Of a stretch of DNA of 25,351 nucleotides, positions 5,748 through 13,723 are shown in pieces. Every line of letters starts with the position of its first letter. The first letter of the stretch is position 1. The DNA is from an uncultured Corynebacterium sp. (GTDB lineage Bacteria > Actinomycetota > Actinomycetes > Mycobacteriales > Mycobacteriaceae). The stretch covers positions 1 through 25,351 of the forward strand of contig NZ_CAMICL010000032.1 in assembly GCF_946221105.1 (NCBI RefSeq), in the 5' to 3' direction. Position numbers and translations under genes: made by a program. A model generated the notes under the pieces. The model ran no database searches. It was not told where the DNA came from and saw only the letters and a list, made by a program, of their open reading frames with translations.

Positions 5748-8060
5748 CTAGAGCTTTTCCATGGGCACGCCGCCAATCGTCATCAGGCGGACGGTGCCCG
5801 AGGAGCCGAAATCAATCGTCACCGTCTCCCGCACGCCGGAGCCCTCAACCGCCATCACGGTGCCGAGCCCGTACTTGGCGTGATTGACCCGGTCGCCCAC
5901 AGCAAGGTTGAGGTTCTTGTGCACCTTGGCCCCGGACCCGCCCCGGCGGGAGCGGGCCGGCGGGCGGGAACGAGTGGGTGCGCCCCACGCGTCAGAACTG
6001 AATGAGCGCTCCGGTTCCAACCTGCGCCAGTCGATGAGGTCCTCCGGGACCTCTGCGAGGAAGCGGCTGGCAGGGTTAGTCACCGGAGAGCCCCAGGAAG
6101 CGCGCAGGATCGCACGCGTCAGGTAGAGCTGCTCCTTGGCGCGGGTGATGCCCACGTACGCCAGGCGACGCTCCTCGGCGAGTTCCGCCGGATCCCCCAG
6201 CGCCCGCAGGTGCGGGAACTGCCCGTCCTCCCAGCCGGTGACAAACACCACCGGGAATTCCAGGCCCTTCGCCGTGTGCAGCGTCATCAGCGTGACCACG
6301 CCCTGCTCGTGCTCCGGCAGCTGGTCCGCGTCCGCCACCAGGGAGACCTTCTCCAAAAACGCCTGCAGGGACCCCGGCGCGGGCTCGCCTTCCTGCATTA
6401 CCTCGTTGAGTTCGTCGTCTGTCATGTACGCCACCTGGTTGGCGGCCTCCGAGGAGAACTCGCGGGCCACAGACACCAGCTCGTTGAGGTTATCCAGGCG
6501 CGCGCCGTCCTGCGGGTCGTTCGATGCCTCCAGTTCGGCGCGGTAGCCCGTGTCGTCCAACACGCGGGTGATTAGCGCGCCCAGGTCCGGCATGCCCGTG
6601 ACCTCGTTGCGCATCGCCGGCATGTCGTCGCGGATCTGGCGGATCATCTCCACAAATCGCGTGATCGAGTTTGTGGCCGCCTTGGCAAGCATGTCGACGT
6701 TGCCAAACGTGGCGTCGAAAAGCGACCGCCCAAAGCTTTGGTTGTTGTTCTCCGCGTGCAGCGCCACCATCGCCTGCGCCTTGTCGCCGATGCCGCGCTT
6801 AGGCACGTTGACGATGCGGCGCATGCTCACCGTGTCGTCCGGGTTCTCCAGGACCTTCAGGTAGGCGACGATGTCGCGGATCTCGCGGCGCTCGTAGAAG
6901 CGCGTGCCGCCGACGACCTTGTACGGGATGCCGGAGCGGATGAAGATGTCCTCGAGCGCGCGCGAGGCGTTGTTGGTGCGGTACATCACCGCAATGTCCG
7001 AGTACGGCACTCCCCTGTCCGCCAGGGTGTCAATCTCGGAGGCGATGAAGCGCGCCTCGTCGTGCTCGTTGTCCGCGACGTAGCCGACGATCTTCTCGCC
7101 GGAGCCCTGGTCCGTCCACAGCTTCTTCGGGCGTCGGCCCTCGTTCTGCGCGATCACCGCGTTCGCCGCGCCCAGGATGTTCTGCGTGGAGCGGTAATTC
7201 TGCTCCAGCATGATCGTGGTGGCGCTCGGGTAGTCGCGCTCGAATTCCTCGATGTTGCGGATGGTCGCGCCGCGGAACGCGTAAATGGACTGGTCCGAAT
7301 CGCCCACGACCGCCAGCTCCGGCGCGTCCGGGCCGTCGCCGACAAGAGTGTGGATGAGCTCGTACTGGGCGTGGTTGGTGTCCTGGTACTCGTCCACAAG
7401 CACGTGGCGGAAGCGGCGGCGGTAGTAGTCCGTAACCTGCGGGTGTTCCTTGAAGATGCGCACGACCTCGCCGATCAGGTCGTCGAAGTCCAGCGCGTTG
7501 GACTGGCGCAGGCGACGCTGGTACTCCACGTACACCTTGGCCACCGTGGTCTCGAACGGGTTGTGTGTGCGCTCCGCGTTCGCCAGCGCCTCCTCCGGGC
7601 CGATCAGCTCGTTTTTCAGATTGGAGATCCCGTTTGCCAGGGTGCGGGGCGTGAACTTCTTCAAATCCAGGTTGAAGTCCTTGGCAATCATGCCCAAAAG
7701 TCGGCGCGAATCATCCGAGTCGTAGATGGTGAAGTTGGTGTTTAGCCCCGGCACCAGCTGGGCCTGCTGGCGCAGGATGCGCACGCACACGGAGTGGAAC
7801 GTGGCCACCCACATCCGCTCCGCCTCCGGGCCGACCAGCTGGCCCACGCGCTCCTTCATCTCTGCAGCGGCCTTGTTGGTGAAGGTGATGGCCAAGATCT
7901 GCCAAGGCGCAACACCGCGGTTGTGCAGCAGATAGGCAATTCGGCGGGTGAGCACCGCGGTCTTGCCGGAACCCGCGCCCGCAACGATGAGCAGCGGGCT
8001 GCCCTCATGGACGACGGCGGCCTGTTGCTGCGGATTCAATCCCAGGGTCAGATCAGTCAT
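5748..8060 (-). CDS. pcrA: ATP-dependent DNA helicase PcrA/UvrD1 (superfamily 1)
   Basis: A 3'-5' SF1A helicase of 770 residues that works in nucleotide excision repair and removal of stalled complexes. Motifs in order are the Q-motif region LGLNPQQQAAV, Walker A GAGSGKT (28-34), ITFTNKAAAEMKERV, Walker B VDEYQDTN, VVGDSDQSIYAFRGA, LEQNYRST, MTLHTAKGLEFPVVFV and RLAYVGITRAKEQLYL. The C-terminal VGDRVNHAKYGLGTVMAVEG is the Tudor-like tail used by PcrA/UvrD to contact RNA polymerase. The ATG at 8060 (MTDLTLGLNPQQQ) matches family N-termini and sits 7 nt after a TACAGT -10 box; a longer in-frame start at 8162 would run through the promoter and into the chorismate mutase gene. It is divergent from the chorismate mutase gene. 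Confidence 0.98.
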   Translation of the reverse strand: MTDLTLGLNPQQQAAVVHEGSPLLIVAGAGSGKTAVLTRRIAYLLHNRGVAPWQILAITFTNKAAAEMKERVGQLVGPEAERMWVATFHSVCVRILRQQAQLVPGLNTNFTIYDSDDSRRLLGMIAKDFNLDLKKFTPRTLANGISNLKNELIGPEEALANAERTHNPFETTVAKVYVEYQRRLRQSNALDFDDLIGEVVRIFKEHPQVTDYYRRRFRHVLVDEYQDTNHAQYELIHTLVGDGPDAPELAVVGDSDQSIYAFRGATIRNIEEFERDYPSATTIMLEQNYRSTQNILGAANAVIAQNEGRRPKKLWTDQGSGEKIVGYVADNEHDEARFIASEIDTLADRGVPYSDIAVMYRTNNASRALEDIFIRSGIPYKVVGGTRFYERREIRDIVAYLKVLENPDDTVSMRRIVNVPKRGIGDKAQAMVALHAENNNQSFGRSLFDATFGNVDMLAKAATNSITRFVEMIRQIRDDMPAMRNEVTGMPDLGALITRVLDDTGYRAELEASNDPQDGARLDNLNELVSVAREFSSEAANQVAYMTDDELNEVMQEGEPAPGSLQAFLEKVSLVADADQLPEHEQGVVTLMTLHTAKGLEFPVVFVTGWEDGQFPHLRALGDPAELAEERRLAYVGITRAKEQLYLTRAILRASWGSPVTNPASRFLAEVPEDLIDWRRLEPERSFSSDAWGAPTRSRPPARSRRGGSGAKVHKNLNLAVGDRVNHAKYGLGTVMAVEGSGVRETVTIDFGSSGTVRLMTIGGVPMEKL

Positions 8061-8067
8061 GGCCGTA

Positions 8068-8073
8068 ACTGTA
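8068..8073 (-). promoter_or_regulatory. Candidate leaderless -10 box of pcrA
   Basis: TACAGT on the minus strand ends 7 nt before the pcrA ATG, and no ribosome binding site is seen, so the transcript is predicted to begin at the start codon. Confidence 0.45.
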
Positions 8074-8113
8074 CTAACGCCTCCGACACGACCCGTACGG
8101 GTGTTTGAACTGG

Positions 8114-8119
8114 CATAAT
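8114..8119 (+). promoter_or_regulatory. Candidate leaderless -10 box of the chorismate mutase gene
   Basis: CATAAT within TGGCATAAT (extended -10-like), 8 nt before the ATG at 8128. There is no Shine-Dalgarno in the short gap. A clear -35 is absent. Confidence 0.5.
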
Positions 8120-8127
8120 GAGCATCC

Positions 8128-8421
8128 ATGAGCGAGCTTGAAATCCGCATGCCTTCCGGCACACACGACCCATTATCGGACGCGGAGATTCAGGCGTACC
8201 GCAAAGAGATTGACAAGCTCGACCGCGTGATCCTTGACGCGGTGAAGCGCCGCAGCGAAATCTCCCGCGCCATCGGCAAAACCCGCATGGGCTCCGGTGG
8301 CACCCGCCTGGTGCACACCCGCGAAGTGGCCATCATTAACCAGTTCCGCGACGAACTGGGCGAGGAAGGCCCCGGCTTGGCGCAGATCCTGCTGCGCCTG
8401 GGCCGGGGCAAGCTGGGGTAA
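8128..8421 (+). CDS. Chorismate mutase, AroQ-delta type
   Basis: Converts chorismate to prephenate for Phe/Tyr synthesis. The 97-residue all-helical protein matches the short actinobacterial AroQ-delta group (M. tuberculosis Rv0948c). The first helix carries YRKEIDKLDRVILDAVKRRSEISRAIGKTR with the active-site Arg/Lys set. THTREV-like HTREVAIINQF follows, and the C-terminus LLRLGRGKLG is the family hallmark. Such enzymes are weak alone and are activated by binding DAHP synthase, from which the same is inferred here; that partner is not in the window. It is divergent from pcrA and convergent with the MhuD-like gene (7-nt gap). Confidence 0.94.
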   Translation: MSELEIRMPSGTHDPLSDAEIQAYRKEIDKLDRVILDAVKRRSEISRAIGKTRMGSGGTRLVHTREVAIINQFRDELGEEGPGLAQILLRLGRGKLG

Positions 8422-8428
8422 GGCCCCG

Positions 8429-8767
8429 TTACGCCTCGTCGGCGGCGCTTTCGCCGTCGGTGGAGTCGAGCACGACCTCGAACTCCAGCAAGTCCGCGGA
8501 CTGCGACACCGGCTTGCGGGGTTTCTCCCCCGCGTCTTCTCCATGCCCGGCGCGGCCGGCACCTTCCCACCACGCGTTGTAGGACTCCTCGTCCGCCCAG
8601 CGGGTGACCACGAAGTAGCGGTCCTCGCCTTTGACCGGGCGCAGCAACTGGAAGCCCTCGAAGCCGGGGTGGCCGTCGATGGAGCGCTTGCGGGCGGCGA
8701 ACCGGCGCTCCAGCTCCTCGCCGGCGCCCTCGGGGACGGTAATCGCGTTGATTTTCACAATGCTCAT
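8429..8767 (-). CDS. mhuD: MhuD-like haem-degrading monooxygenase (ABM fold)
   Basis: A 112-residue antibiotic-biosynthesis-monooxygenase-fold protein strongly resembling M. tuberculosis MhuD (Rv3592), which opens haem to mycobilin and iron without releasing CO. It begins MSIVKINAITVPEGAGEELE and contains GFEGFQLLRPVKGEDRYFVV. The three residues known to matter in MhuD fall at the same numbers: N7, W66 and the haem ligand H75. The C-terminus SADLLEFEVVLD is also shared. The start at 8767 is supported by a GATAAT box ending 7 nt upstream; an in-frame ATG at 8776 would lie inside that box. The gene is divergent from pgi. No haem-uptake genes are nearby, so the haem role rests on homology and conserved residues. 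Confidence 0.9.
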   Translation of the reverse strand: MSIVKINAITVPEGAGEELERRFAARKRSIDGHPGFEGFQLLRPVKGEDRYFVVTRWADEESYNAWWEGAGRAGHGEDAGEKPRKPVSQSADLLEFEVVLDSTDGESAADEA

Positions 8768-8774
8768 GGCAGCC

Positions 8775-8780
8775 ATTATC
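8775..8780 (-). promoter_or_regulatory. Candidate leaderless -10 box of the MhuD-like gene
   Basis: GATAAT on the minus strand, preceded by TG, ends 7 nt before the ATG at 8767. No ribosome binding site is present, so a leaderless mRNA is predicted. No DtxR-type 19-bp iron box was recognised around it. Confidence 0.55.
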
Positions 8781-8877
8781 CATGCATTCCCGTCACACGG
8801 ACGTTCCTTGCGAGTTTTGGCTACCTTTGAACAAGGACAACCCAACCGCGACCTGGACTGCCACCTGGGAGGCTGAC

Positions 8878-10515
8878 ATGCACGACATCACGTCCACCGA
8901 AAGCTGGGGCAAGCTGGAAAAACTCCACGCTGAAAAGTCCCGCACCACCCTGCGGGATTTGTTCCGGGCGGACGATGAACGTGCGCAGCGCTACACGTTC
9001 GACGCGGCCGGGCTGCGGGTGGATCTTTCTAAGAACTTGGTGGACGGAGACGTCGCAAAGAAATTGCTCACGCTCGCGGAAGAAGCGGACCTGAAAGGCC
9101 GCATCGAGGCGATGTTTAGCGGCGAGCGCATCAACGCCACCGAGGACCGCGCGGTGCTGCACACCGCCCTACGAGCCCCCGAGGACACCGAGCTGACCGT
9201 GGACGGCCAGGACGTCACCGCGGACGTGCATGCCGTGCTGAAGCAGATGCGCGAGTTTGCCGCCAAGCTGCGCAGCGGCGAGTGGGTGGGCCACACCGGC
9301 AAAACGATTTCCAAGGTGGTCAACATCGGCATCGGCGGCTCGGATCTGGGCCCGGCCATGGCCGCGCAGGCGCTGCGCACCTACGCCACCGCAGGAATTA
9401 CCGCAGAGTTCGTCTCCAACGTGGACCCGGCGGACATGACGCGCGTGCTGGCTGAGGTGGATGCGGAAGAAACCCTGTTCATCGTCGCCTCCAAGACGTT
9501 CACTACCCAGGAGACGCTGGCCAACGCGCACGCCGCGAAGCGCTGGCTGCTCGAGCAGTTCGACGGCGACGAATCCGCGATTGCGAAGCACTTCGTGGCC
9601 GTGTCCACCAACGCGGAGAAGGTGGCGGAGTTTGGCATCGACACTGCCAACATGTTCCCGTTCTGGGACTGGGTAGGCGGGCGCTACTCCATGGATTCCG
9701 CGATCGGGCTGTCCCTCATGGCCGTGATCGGCCCGGAAGATTTCATGCGCATGCTCGAAGGCTTCCACGCCATGGACCAGCATTTCCGCACCACTGCATT
9801 CGAGGAGAATGTGCCGGTGCTGATGGGGCTTTTGAACATTTGGTACCGCAATTTCCACAAGGCGCAGACGCACGCGGTGCTGCCGTACTCGCAGGACCTC
9901 GCCCGCTTCCCCGCGTACCTGCAGCAGCTGACCATGGAGTCCAACGGCAAGCACACGCGTATCGACGGCGCAAGCGTCGACCACGACACCGGCGAAATCT
10001 ACTTCGGCGAGCCGGGCACCAACGGCCAGCACGCGTTTTTCCAGCTGATCCACCAGGGCACCACGCTCGTGCCGGCGGACTTCATCGGCTTTGCAAAGCC
10101 CCGGGCGGACCTGCCCACCGCCACCGGCGAGGGCTCCATGCACGACCTGCTCATGGGCAACTTCTTCGCGCAGACGAAGGTCATGGCGTTTGGCAAGACC
10201 CAGCAGGAGATTGAGGCCGAGGGCGTGCCGCACGCACTGGCCCCGCAGAAGGTGATGCCGGGCAACCGCCCCACCACCACCATCCTGGCGGAGGAGCTCT
10301 CCCCGTTCAGCCTGGGCGCGCTGATTGCGCTGTACGAACACATCGTGTTCGTAGAGGCCGCGATCTGGGGCATTAACGCCTTCGACCAGTGGGGCGTGGA
10401 GCTGGGCAAGGCGCAGGCGAACGACCTGGCCGCCGCCGTCGCGGGCGAGGAGACGCCGGACACGGGCGATTCCTCCACCGACGGCCTGATTGCCTGGTAC
10501 CGGGAGCACCGCTAA
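8878..10515 (+). CDS. pgi: Glucose-6-phosphate isomerase
   Basis: Interconverts glucose-6-phosphate and fructose-6-phosphate, the branch point of glycolysis and the pentose phosphate pathway. The 545 residues match the family (about 550). The signature segments are NIGIGGSDLGPAMAAQAL, VASKTFTTQETLANA, GGRYSMDSAIG with the catalytic region, GTNGQHAFFQLIHQGT with the active-site His, and GINAFDQWGVELGK with the catalytic Lys. The ATG at 8878 follows a good GGGAGG at 5-6 nt, unlike most starts here; the frame is open further upstream to 8782 but without such a site. Its stop overlaps the start of the GCS2-like gene (TAATG), so the two are translationally linked. Confidence 0.98.
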   Translation: MHDITSTESWGKLEKLHAEKSRTTLRDLFRADDERAQRYTFDAAGLRVDLSKNLVDGDVAKKLLTLAEEADLKGRIEAMFSGERINATEDRAVLHTALRAPEDTELTVDGQDVTADVHAVLKQMREFAAKLRSGEWVGHTGKTISKVVNIGIGGSDLGPAMAAQALRTYATAGITAEFVSNVDPADMTRVLAEVDAEETLFIVASKTFTTQETLANAHAAKRWLLEQFDGDESAIAKHFVAVSTNAEKVAEFGIDTANMFPFWDWVGGRYSMDSAIGLSLMAVIGPEDFMRMLEGFHAMDQHFRTTAFEENVPVLMGLLNIWYRNFHKAQTHAVLPYSQDLARFPAYLQQLTMESNGKHTRIDGASVDHDTGEIYFGEPGTNGQHAFFQLIHQGTTLVPADFIGFAKPRADLPTATGEGSMHDLLMGNFFAQTKVMAFGKTQQEIEAEGVPHALAPQKVMPGNRPTTTILAEELSPFSLGALIALYEHIVFVEAAIWGINAFDQWGVELGKAQANDLAAAVAGEETPDTGDSSTDGLIAWYREHR

Positions 10516-12002
10516 TGGGCGACGCCGTTTCTTCGGAGTCCTACACTCCGCGCCAGCGCACCACCTACCGGCGCCGGCTTGAAGACGAGCTGGAGCGCTT
10601 CGACCGCCATCTCCAGGACGCGGACTTCGTGGACCACGGCACGATCGGGCTCGAGCTCGAGCTCAACTTGGTCGACGGCGACATGCAGCCGCACCCCCAC
10701 AACCAGGCCGTGCTGGAGATACTTGGCAGCGAGTACCAGTCCGAGATCGGCGCCTACAACGTGGAGATGAACCACCCGCCGCTGGGAATTGAGGGTGACG
10801 GGTTGGCGCGGCTGGCGGAGGGCGTGGAGAGGCGCCTTGCCACTGTGCGCGACGCCGCGGAAAAAGCGGGCTCGCACCTGGCGATGATCGGCACGCTGCC
10901 GACAATGACCTCGCAGTTTCTGGACAGCGACGAATGGATGACCCAGGAAAACCGCTACGCCGGGCTGAACAACTCCATCCTGGAATCGCGCGGCGAGCTG
11001 GTGAAGATCGACCTGCGCCGAGACGAGAAGTACACCCACTACTTCGAAACCATCGCGCCGGAATCCACCTGCACCTCCATGCAGCTGCACCTGCAGGTGG
11101 CGCCCAACCGGTTCGCGGACGCGTGGAACGCCTCCCAGGCGATCGCGGGCGTGCAGGTAGCGTTGTCCGCCAACTCGCCGCTGTTCATGGGGCACAAGGT
11201 GTGGCACGAGTCGCGCATCCCCGTGTTCAAACAGGCCATCGACACCCGCACCAAGGAGCTGATCAACCAGGGCGTGCGCCCGCGCGTGTGGTTCGGCGAA
11301 CGGTGGATCACCAGCGTGTTCGACCTGTTCGAGGAGAACGTGCGCTACTTCTCTCCCCTACTGCCCGAGGGCCGCATGGCAGCCGGCGCGCCGTTCATGA
11401 ACGGCGACAACCCCGGCCTGCACTACCTCAACCTGCACAACGGCACCATCTGGCGCTGGAACCGCGCGATCTACGACCCGGCTGGCGAGCTCAGCCACAT
11501 CCGCGTGGAAAACCGCCTGCTTCCCGCGGGCCCCACAGTGAAAGACATCGTGGCGGACGCGGCGTTCTACTACGGGCTGGTCAAGGCACTCGGTGACCAG
11601 ACCCGCCCTGTGTGGTCGCGCCTGAGCTTTGAGGCGGCCAACGAGAACTTCCTCGCCGGGGCCCGCGACGGCATTAACGCCGAGGTGGAGTGGCCGACGC
11701 TGGGTACGGTGGCGGTGGCGGAGCTCGTCGATAAGCATTTGCTCGAGCTCGCGCACGAAGGGCTGCGCACGCTGGACGTGGACGAGGCCTGCGCTGACGA
11801 GTACCTCGGCGTGATCGAGGGGCGCGTGCGGGCGCGGCAAAACGGTGCGACGTGGCAGCTCGCCGCGCTCGAGCGCGTGGCCGGCGGGTCGAAGGCCCTG
11901 ACCACGGAGCGCGCCGACGGGCTCGCCCGCGTTTTACGCCAGTACATGAAAAATTCCCAGGCTAACGCGCCGGTGCATACTTGGACGCTCGAGGTTGAGT
12001 AG
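10515..12002 (+). CDS. GCS2-family glutamate-cysteine-ligase-like protein
   Basis: A 495-residue member of the GCS2/carboxylate-amine ligase superfamily. The N-terminal metal/ATP-site segment IGLELELNLVDGD (about residues 44-56) and NVEMNHPP are the clearest motifs; TSMQLHLQVAPNRFADAWNA, YLNLHNGTIWRWNRAIYD and HIRVENRLLPAGPTVKDI follow. The family makes gamma-glutamyl or similar amide bonds from ATP, an amino acid and an amine. Corynebacteria use mycothiol rather than glutathione, so the real substrate is uncertain; I do not call it gshA or egtA. It starts one base into the pgi stop codon (TAATG), so it is co-translated with pgi. DedA follows 15 nt later. Confidence 0.85.
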   Translation: MGDAVSSESYTPRQRTTYRRRLEDELERFDRHLQDADFVDHGTIGLELELNLVDGDMQPHPHNQAVLEILGSEYQSEIGAYNVEMNHPPLGIEGDGLARLAEGVERRLATVRDAAEKAGSHLAMIGTLPTMTSQFLDSDEWMTQENRYAGLNNSILESRGELVKIDLRRDEKYTHYFETIAPESTCTSMQLHLQVAPNRFADAWNASQAIAGVQVALSANSPLFMGHKVWHESRIPVFKQAIDTRTKELINQGVRPRVWFGERWITSVFDLFEENVRYFSPLLPEGRMAAGAPFMNGDNPGLHYLNLHNGTIWRWNRAIYDPAGELSHIRVENRLLPAGPTVKDIVADAAFYYGLVKALGDQTRPVWSRLSFEAANENFLAGARDGINAEVEWPTLGTVAVAELVDKHLLELAHEGLRTLDVDEACADEYLGVIEGRVRARQNGATWQLAALERVAGGSKALTTERADGLARVLRQYMKNSQANAPVHTWTLEVE

Positions 12003-12004
12003 GG

Positions 12005-12010
12005 CAAGAT
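12005..12010 (+). promoter_or_regulatory. Possible leaderless -10 box of dedA
   Basis: CAAGAT ends 7 nt before the ATG of the DedA gene and keeps the key A2 and T6 of the -10 consensus. There is no convincing ribosome binding site. It may give dedA its own transcript in addition to read-through from pgi. This is the weakest of the set. Confidence 0.3.
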
Positions 12011-12017
12011 AGGCCCA

Positions 12018-12662
12018 ATGCAGAGCATCATCGACTGGATTGTGGGCCTCATGGAGACCCTCGGCGCGCCCGGCGTCGGCATCGCGATCCTCTTGGAGAA
12101 CCTCTTCCCGCCCATCCCGTCCGAGGTGGTGCTGCCGCTCGCCGGCTTCACCGTCGCGCAGGGGTCGCTGAACATGGTCAACGTGTTCATTTGGTCCGTG
12201 CTGGGCTCCGTCATCGGCGCGTATGTGCTGTACGGCATCGGCGCGTGGCTCGGCCTGGAGCGGCTGCGCAAGATCGCCGACTGGATGTGGCTCGTGCGTG
12301 CCTCCGACGTGGACGCCGCGATGAACTTCTTCACCAAGTACGGCAAGCCCAGCGTGTTCATCGGCCGCCTCATCCCCGGCGTGCGCTCGCTGATCTCCAT
12401 CCCCGCCGGCCTGGGCAAGATGAACCTTGTCACCTTCGGCCTGTGGACCACCCTCGGCTCCGGCATCTGGAACGCCATCCTGATCTACCTGGGCTACGTC
12501 CTCGGCGCGAACTGGGAGAAAGCCACCGAGTACGCCGACACCTACTCCAAGGTGATTTACGTGGTGCTGCTGCTGATCATCCTGGGCTTTTTGGTCTTCT
12601 TCATCCGCCGTGCGGTGCGTGACCGCCGGGCTCAGGCTGGCACTGCGGGCACCACCAAATAA
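12018..12662 (+). CDS. DedA family (SNARE-associated/VTT) membrane protein
   Basis: A 214-residue integral membrane protein of the DedA superfamily, members of which flip or transport lipid carriers such as undecaprenyl phosphate. Two re-entrant-loop signatures are clear: ENLFPPIPSEVVLPLAGF near residue 30 and the half-site GRLIPGVRSLISIPAGLGKM near 115. Helices follow with TLGSGIWNAILIYLGYVLG and a last transmembrane segment VIYVVLLLIILGFLVFFI, then a basic tail RRAVRDRRAQAG. Its final 62 nt overlap the 3' end of nei2 on the other strand. Family call is firm; the exact substrate is not seen in the sequence. Confidence 0.93.
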   Translation: MQSIIDWIVGLMETLGAPGVGIAILLENLFPPIPSEVVLPLAGFTVAQGSLNMVNVFIWSVLGSVIGAYVLYGIGAWLGLERLRKIADWMWLVRASDVDAAMNFFTKYGKPSVFIGRLIPGVRSLISIPAGLGKMNLVTFGLWTTLGSGIWNAILIYLGYVLGANWEKATEYADTYSKVIYVVLLLIILGFLVFFIRRAVRDRRAQAGTAGTTK

Positions 12663-13434
12663 CCCGCTCCAGGTCGCCCTCCCCGCCGAGGAAGCCCTTG
12701 GTAATGAGGGTGCCGCACTGCCTGCACGGCTTGTTGTTGCGGCCGAACACGTAGCTCGTCTCCCCCGCCCGCTTGATCCCCGTGGTCACGCGGACGGGGG
12801 CATCTTTATTCGCCCACATCAAGCGCCTCGCCAGTCGCACATGCTTCTCGACGTCCACGTCTCGCACCAATTCCGCTGGATGCGTACCAGCCAGGAAGTT
12901 GATTTCCGCGCGGTACTCGTTGCCGATGCCGGCGAGCTTGCGCTGGTCCAACAGGGCGCGGCCGATCTCGCGGTCGGGCTCGGCCTCGATGCGCCTGACA
13001 GCCTCGTCGATGTCGAAGTCCGGGTCCAGCAAGTCCGGGCCGAGGTAGCCCATCTCCTGTTGGTACTCCCTAGCCGGAAAGACGCGGACCAGCCCGAGCC
13101 AAAAGCCGACGAGTTCGATGTCGGCCTTTGGTTCGTCGCTAAGCGAAAGTACCACGCGGGCGGCGTGAGCGGGCTTTTTCCACCTGGTGCCGGCGCGGTG
13201 CATGGCCCACGTGCCCTCCATTTTCAGGTGGGTGTGCAGGATTTGCGGCTGGTAGCCGTCTTTGGCGAACTGCATGAACAGGTGCTTGCCGTGCGGCCAG
13301 ACGCGCTCGCAGGTCATGCCCGTGAAGTCGACGGTGGCGTAGCGCGGGACGCGGATGCTGGTGGCTGTCACTTCGCGGTTCTGCATCCATTGCAGGCGCT
13401 TTGACAGCTGATAGACGGAATCACCTTCGGGCAT
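12601..13434 (-). CDS. nei2: Fpg/Nei family DNA glycosylase/AP lyase, Nei2-like
   Basis: A 277-residue base-excision-repair glycosylase for oxidised pyrimidines. It begins MPEGDSVY, giving the catalytic P2 (Schiff base) and E3. The next signature, IRVPRYATVDFTGMTCERVW plus HGKHLFMQF, closely resembles mycobacterial Nei2 (Rv3297). RALLDQRKLAGIGNEYRAEI is the helix-two-turn-helix, and the zinc finger is C-x2-C (CRQCGT) with CPQC near the C-terminus. The ATG at 13434 fixes P2/E3, and any longer start would destroy the active site, so this start is certain. The 3' end overlaps dedA by 62 nt tail to tail, and a Gly/His-rich tail PGGHAPHGG follows the zinc finger. It is divergent from the tiny gene at 13445, only 10 nt away. 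Confidence 0.96.
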   Translation of the reverse strand: MPEGDSVYQLSKRLQWMQNREVTATSIRVPRYATVDFTGMTCERVWPHGKHLFMQFAKDGYQPQILHTHLKMEGTWAMHRAGTRWKKPAHAARVVLSLSDEPKADIELVGFWLGLVRVFPAREYQQEMGYLGPDLLDPDFDIDEAVRRIEAEPDREIGRALLDQRKLAGIGNEYRAEINFLAGTHPAELVRDVDVEKHVRLARRLMWANKDAPVRVTTGIKRAGETSYVFGRNNKPCRQCGTLITKGFLGGEGDLERVIWWCPQCQPEPGGHAPHGG

Positions 13435-13437
13435 AAT
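13432..13437 (+). promoter_or_regulatory. Candidate leaderless -10 box of the small gene at 13445
   Basis: CATAAT lies exactly 7 nt before ATG 13445 and physically overlaps the nei2 start codon on the other strand. No ribosome binding site precedes the small gene. Confidence 0.5.
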
Positions 13438-13444
13438 GCCGTCT

Positions 13445-13681
13445 ATGTTCCAGTTTCTACGCAAGATCTTCAACACTGTTAACACCGGGCCGACGCCGGA
13501 AGAGTCGCTCGTGGGTTTCTTCCCGGACATGGACGCCGCGATCGAGTGGGCGCGCGGGGTGCTCGCGGAGACCGGCACGGATCCGAAGTCTGAGTTTGTT
13601 CGCGCCGTGAAAGACGTGCGCGAGGCGAATCCGCGACTTGGGCTTGCGGCTGCGAATCACCTGGTGAAGCAGCTCGTTTAG
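13445..13681 (+). CDS. Small protein with an L7/L12-like C-terminal motif
   Basis: A 78-residue protein of unknown function (MFQFLRKIFN...). Its second half, VRAVKDVREANPRLGLAAANHLVKQL, resembles the core of the ribosomal L7/L12 C-terminal domain (AVIKxVRxxTGLGLxEAKxLV), with three extra residues before the Leu-Gly-Leu turn. It has no signal peptide or transmembrane segment. The ATG at 13445 was chosen over one at 13436 because a CATAAT box ends 7 nt before it and no ribosome binding site is seen. It is divergent from nei2 and upstream of the HNH gene in the same direction, with 89 nt between. The likeness is by eye only and the function is unknown. Confidence 0.65.
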   Translation: MFQFLRKIFNTVNTGPTPEESLVGFFPDMDAAIEWARGVLAETGTDPKSEFVRAVKDVREANPRLGLAAANHLVKQLV

Positions 13682-13723
13682 AACTTATGTTCGATTGCTG
13701 GTTTGGCGTGTCGCACGCGCTGT

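Noticed and set aside
8405..8427. GGGGC...GCCCC as a bidirectional terminator between chorismate mutase and mhuD
   Set aside because: The stem is only 5 bp with a long loop, without T-runs on either side.
9169..10509. 446-codon minus-strand frame opposite pgi
   Set aside because: Shadow of pgi with biased composition and no recognisable family.
13401..13406. TTGACA as a -35 for the small gene at 13445
   Set aside because: The spacer to CATAAT (13432) is 25 nt, too long, and the site lies inside nei2.
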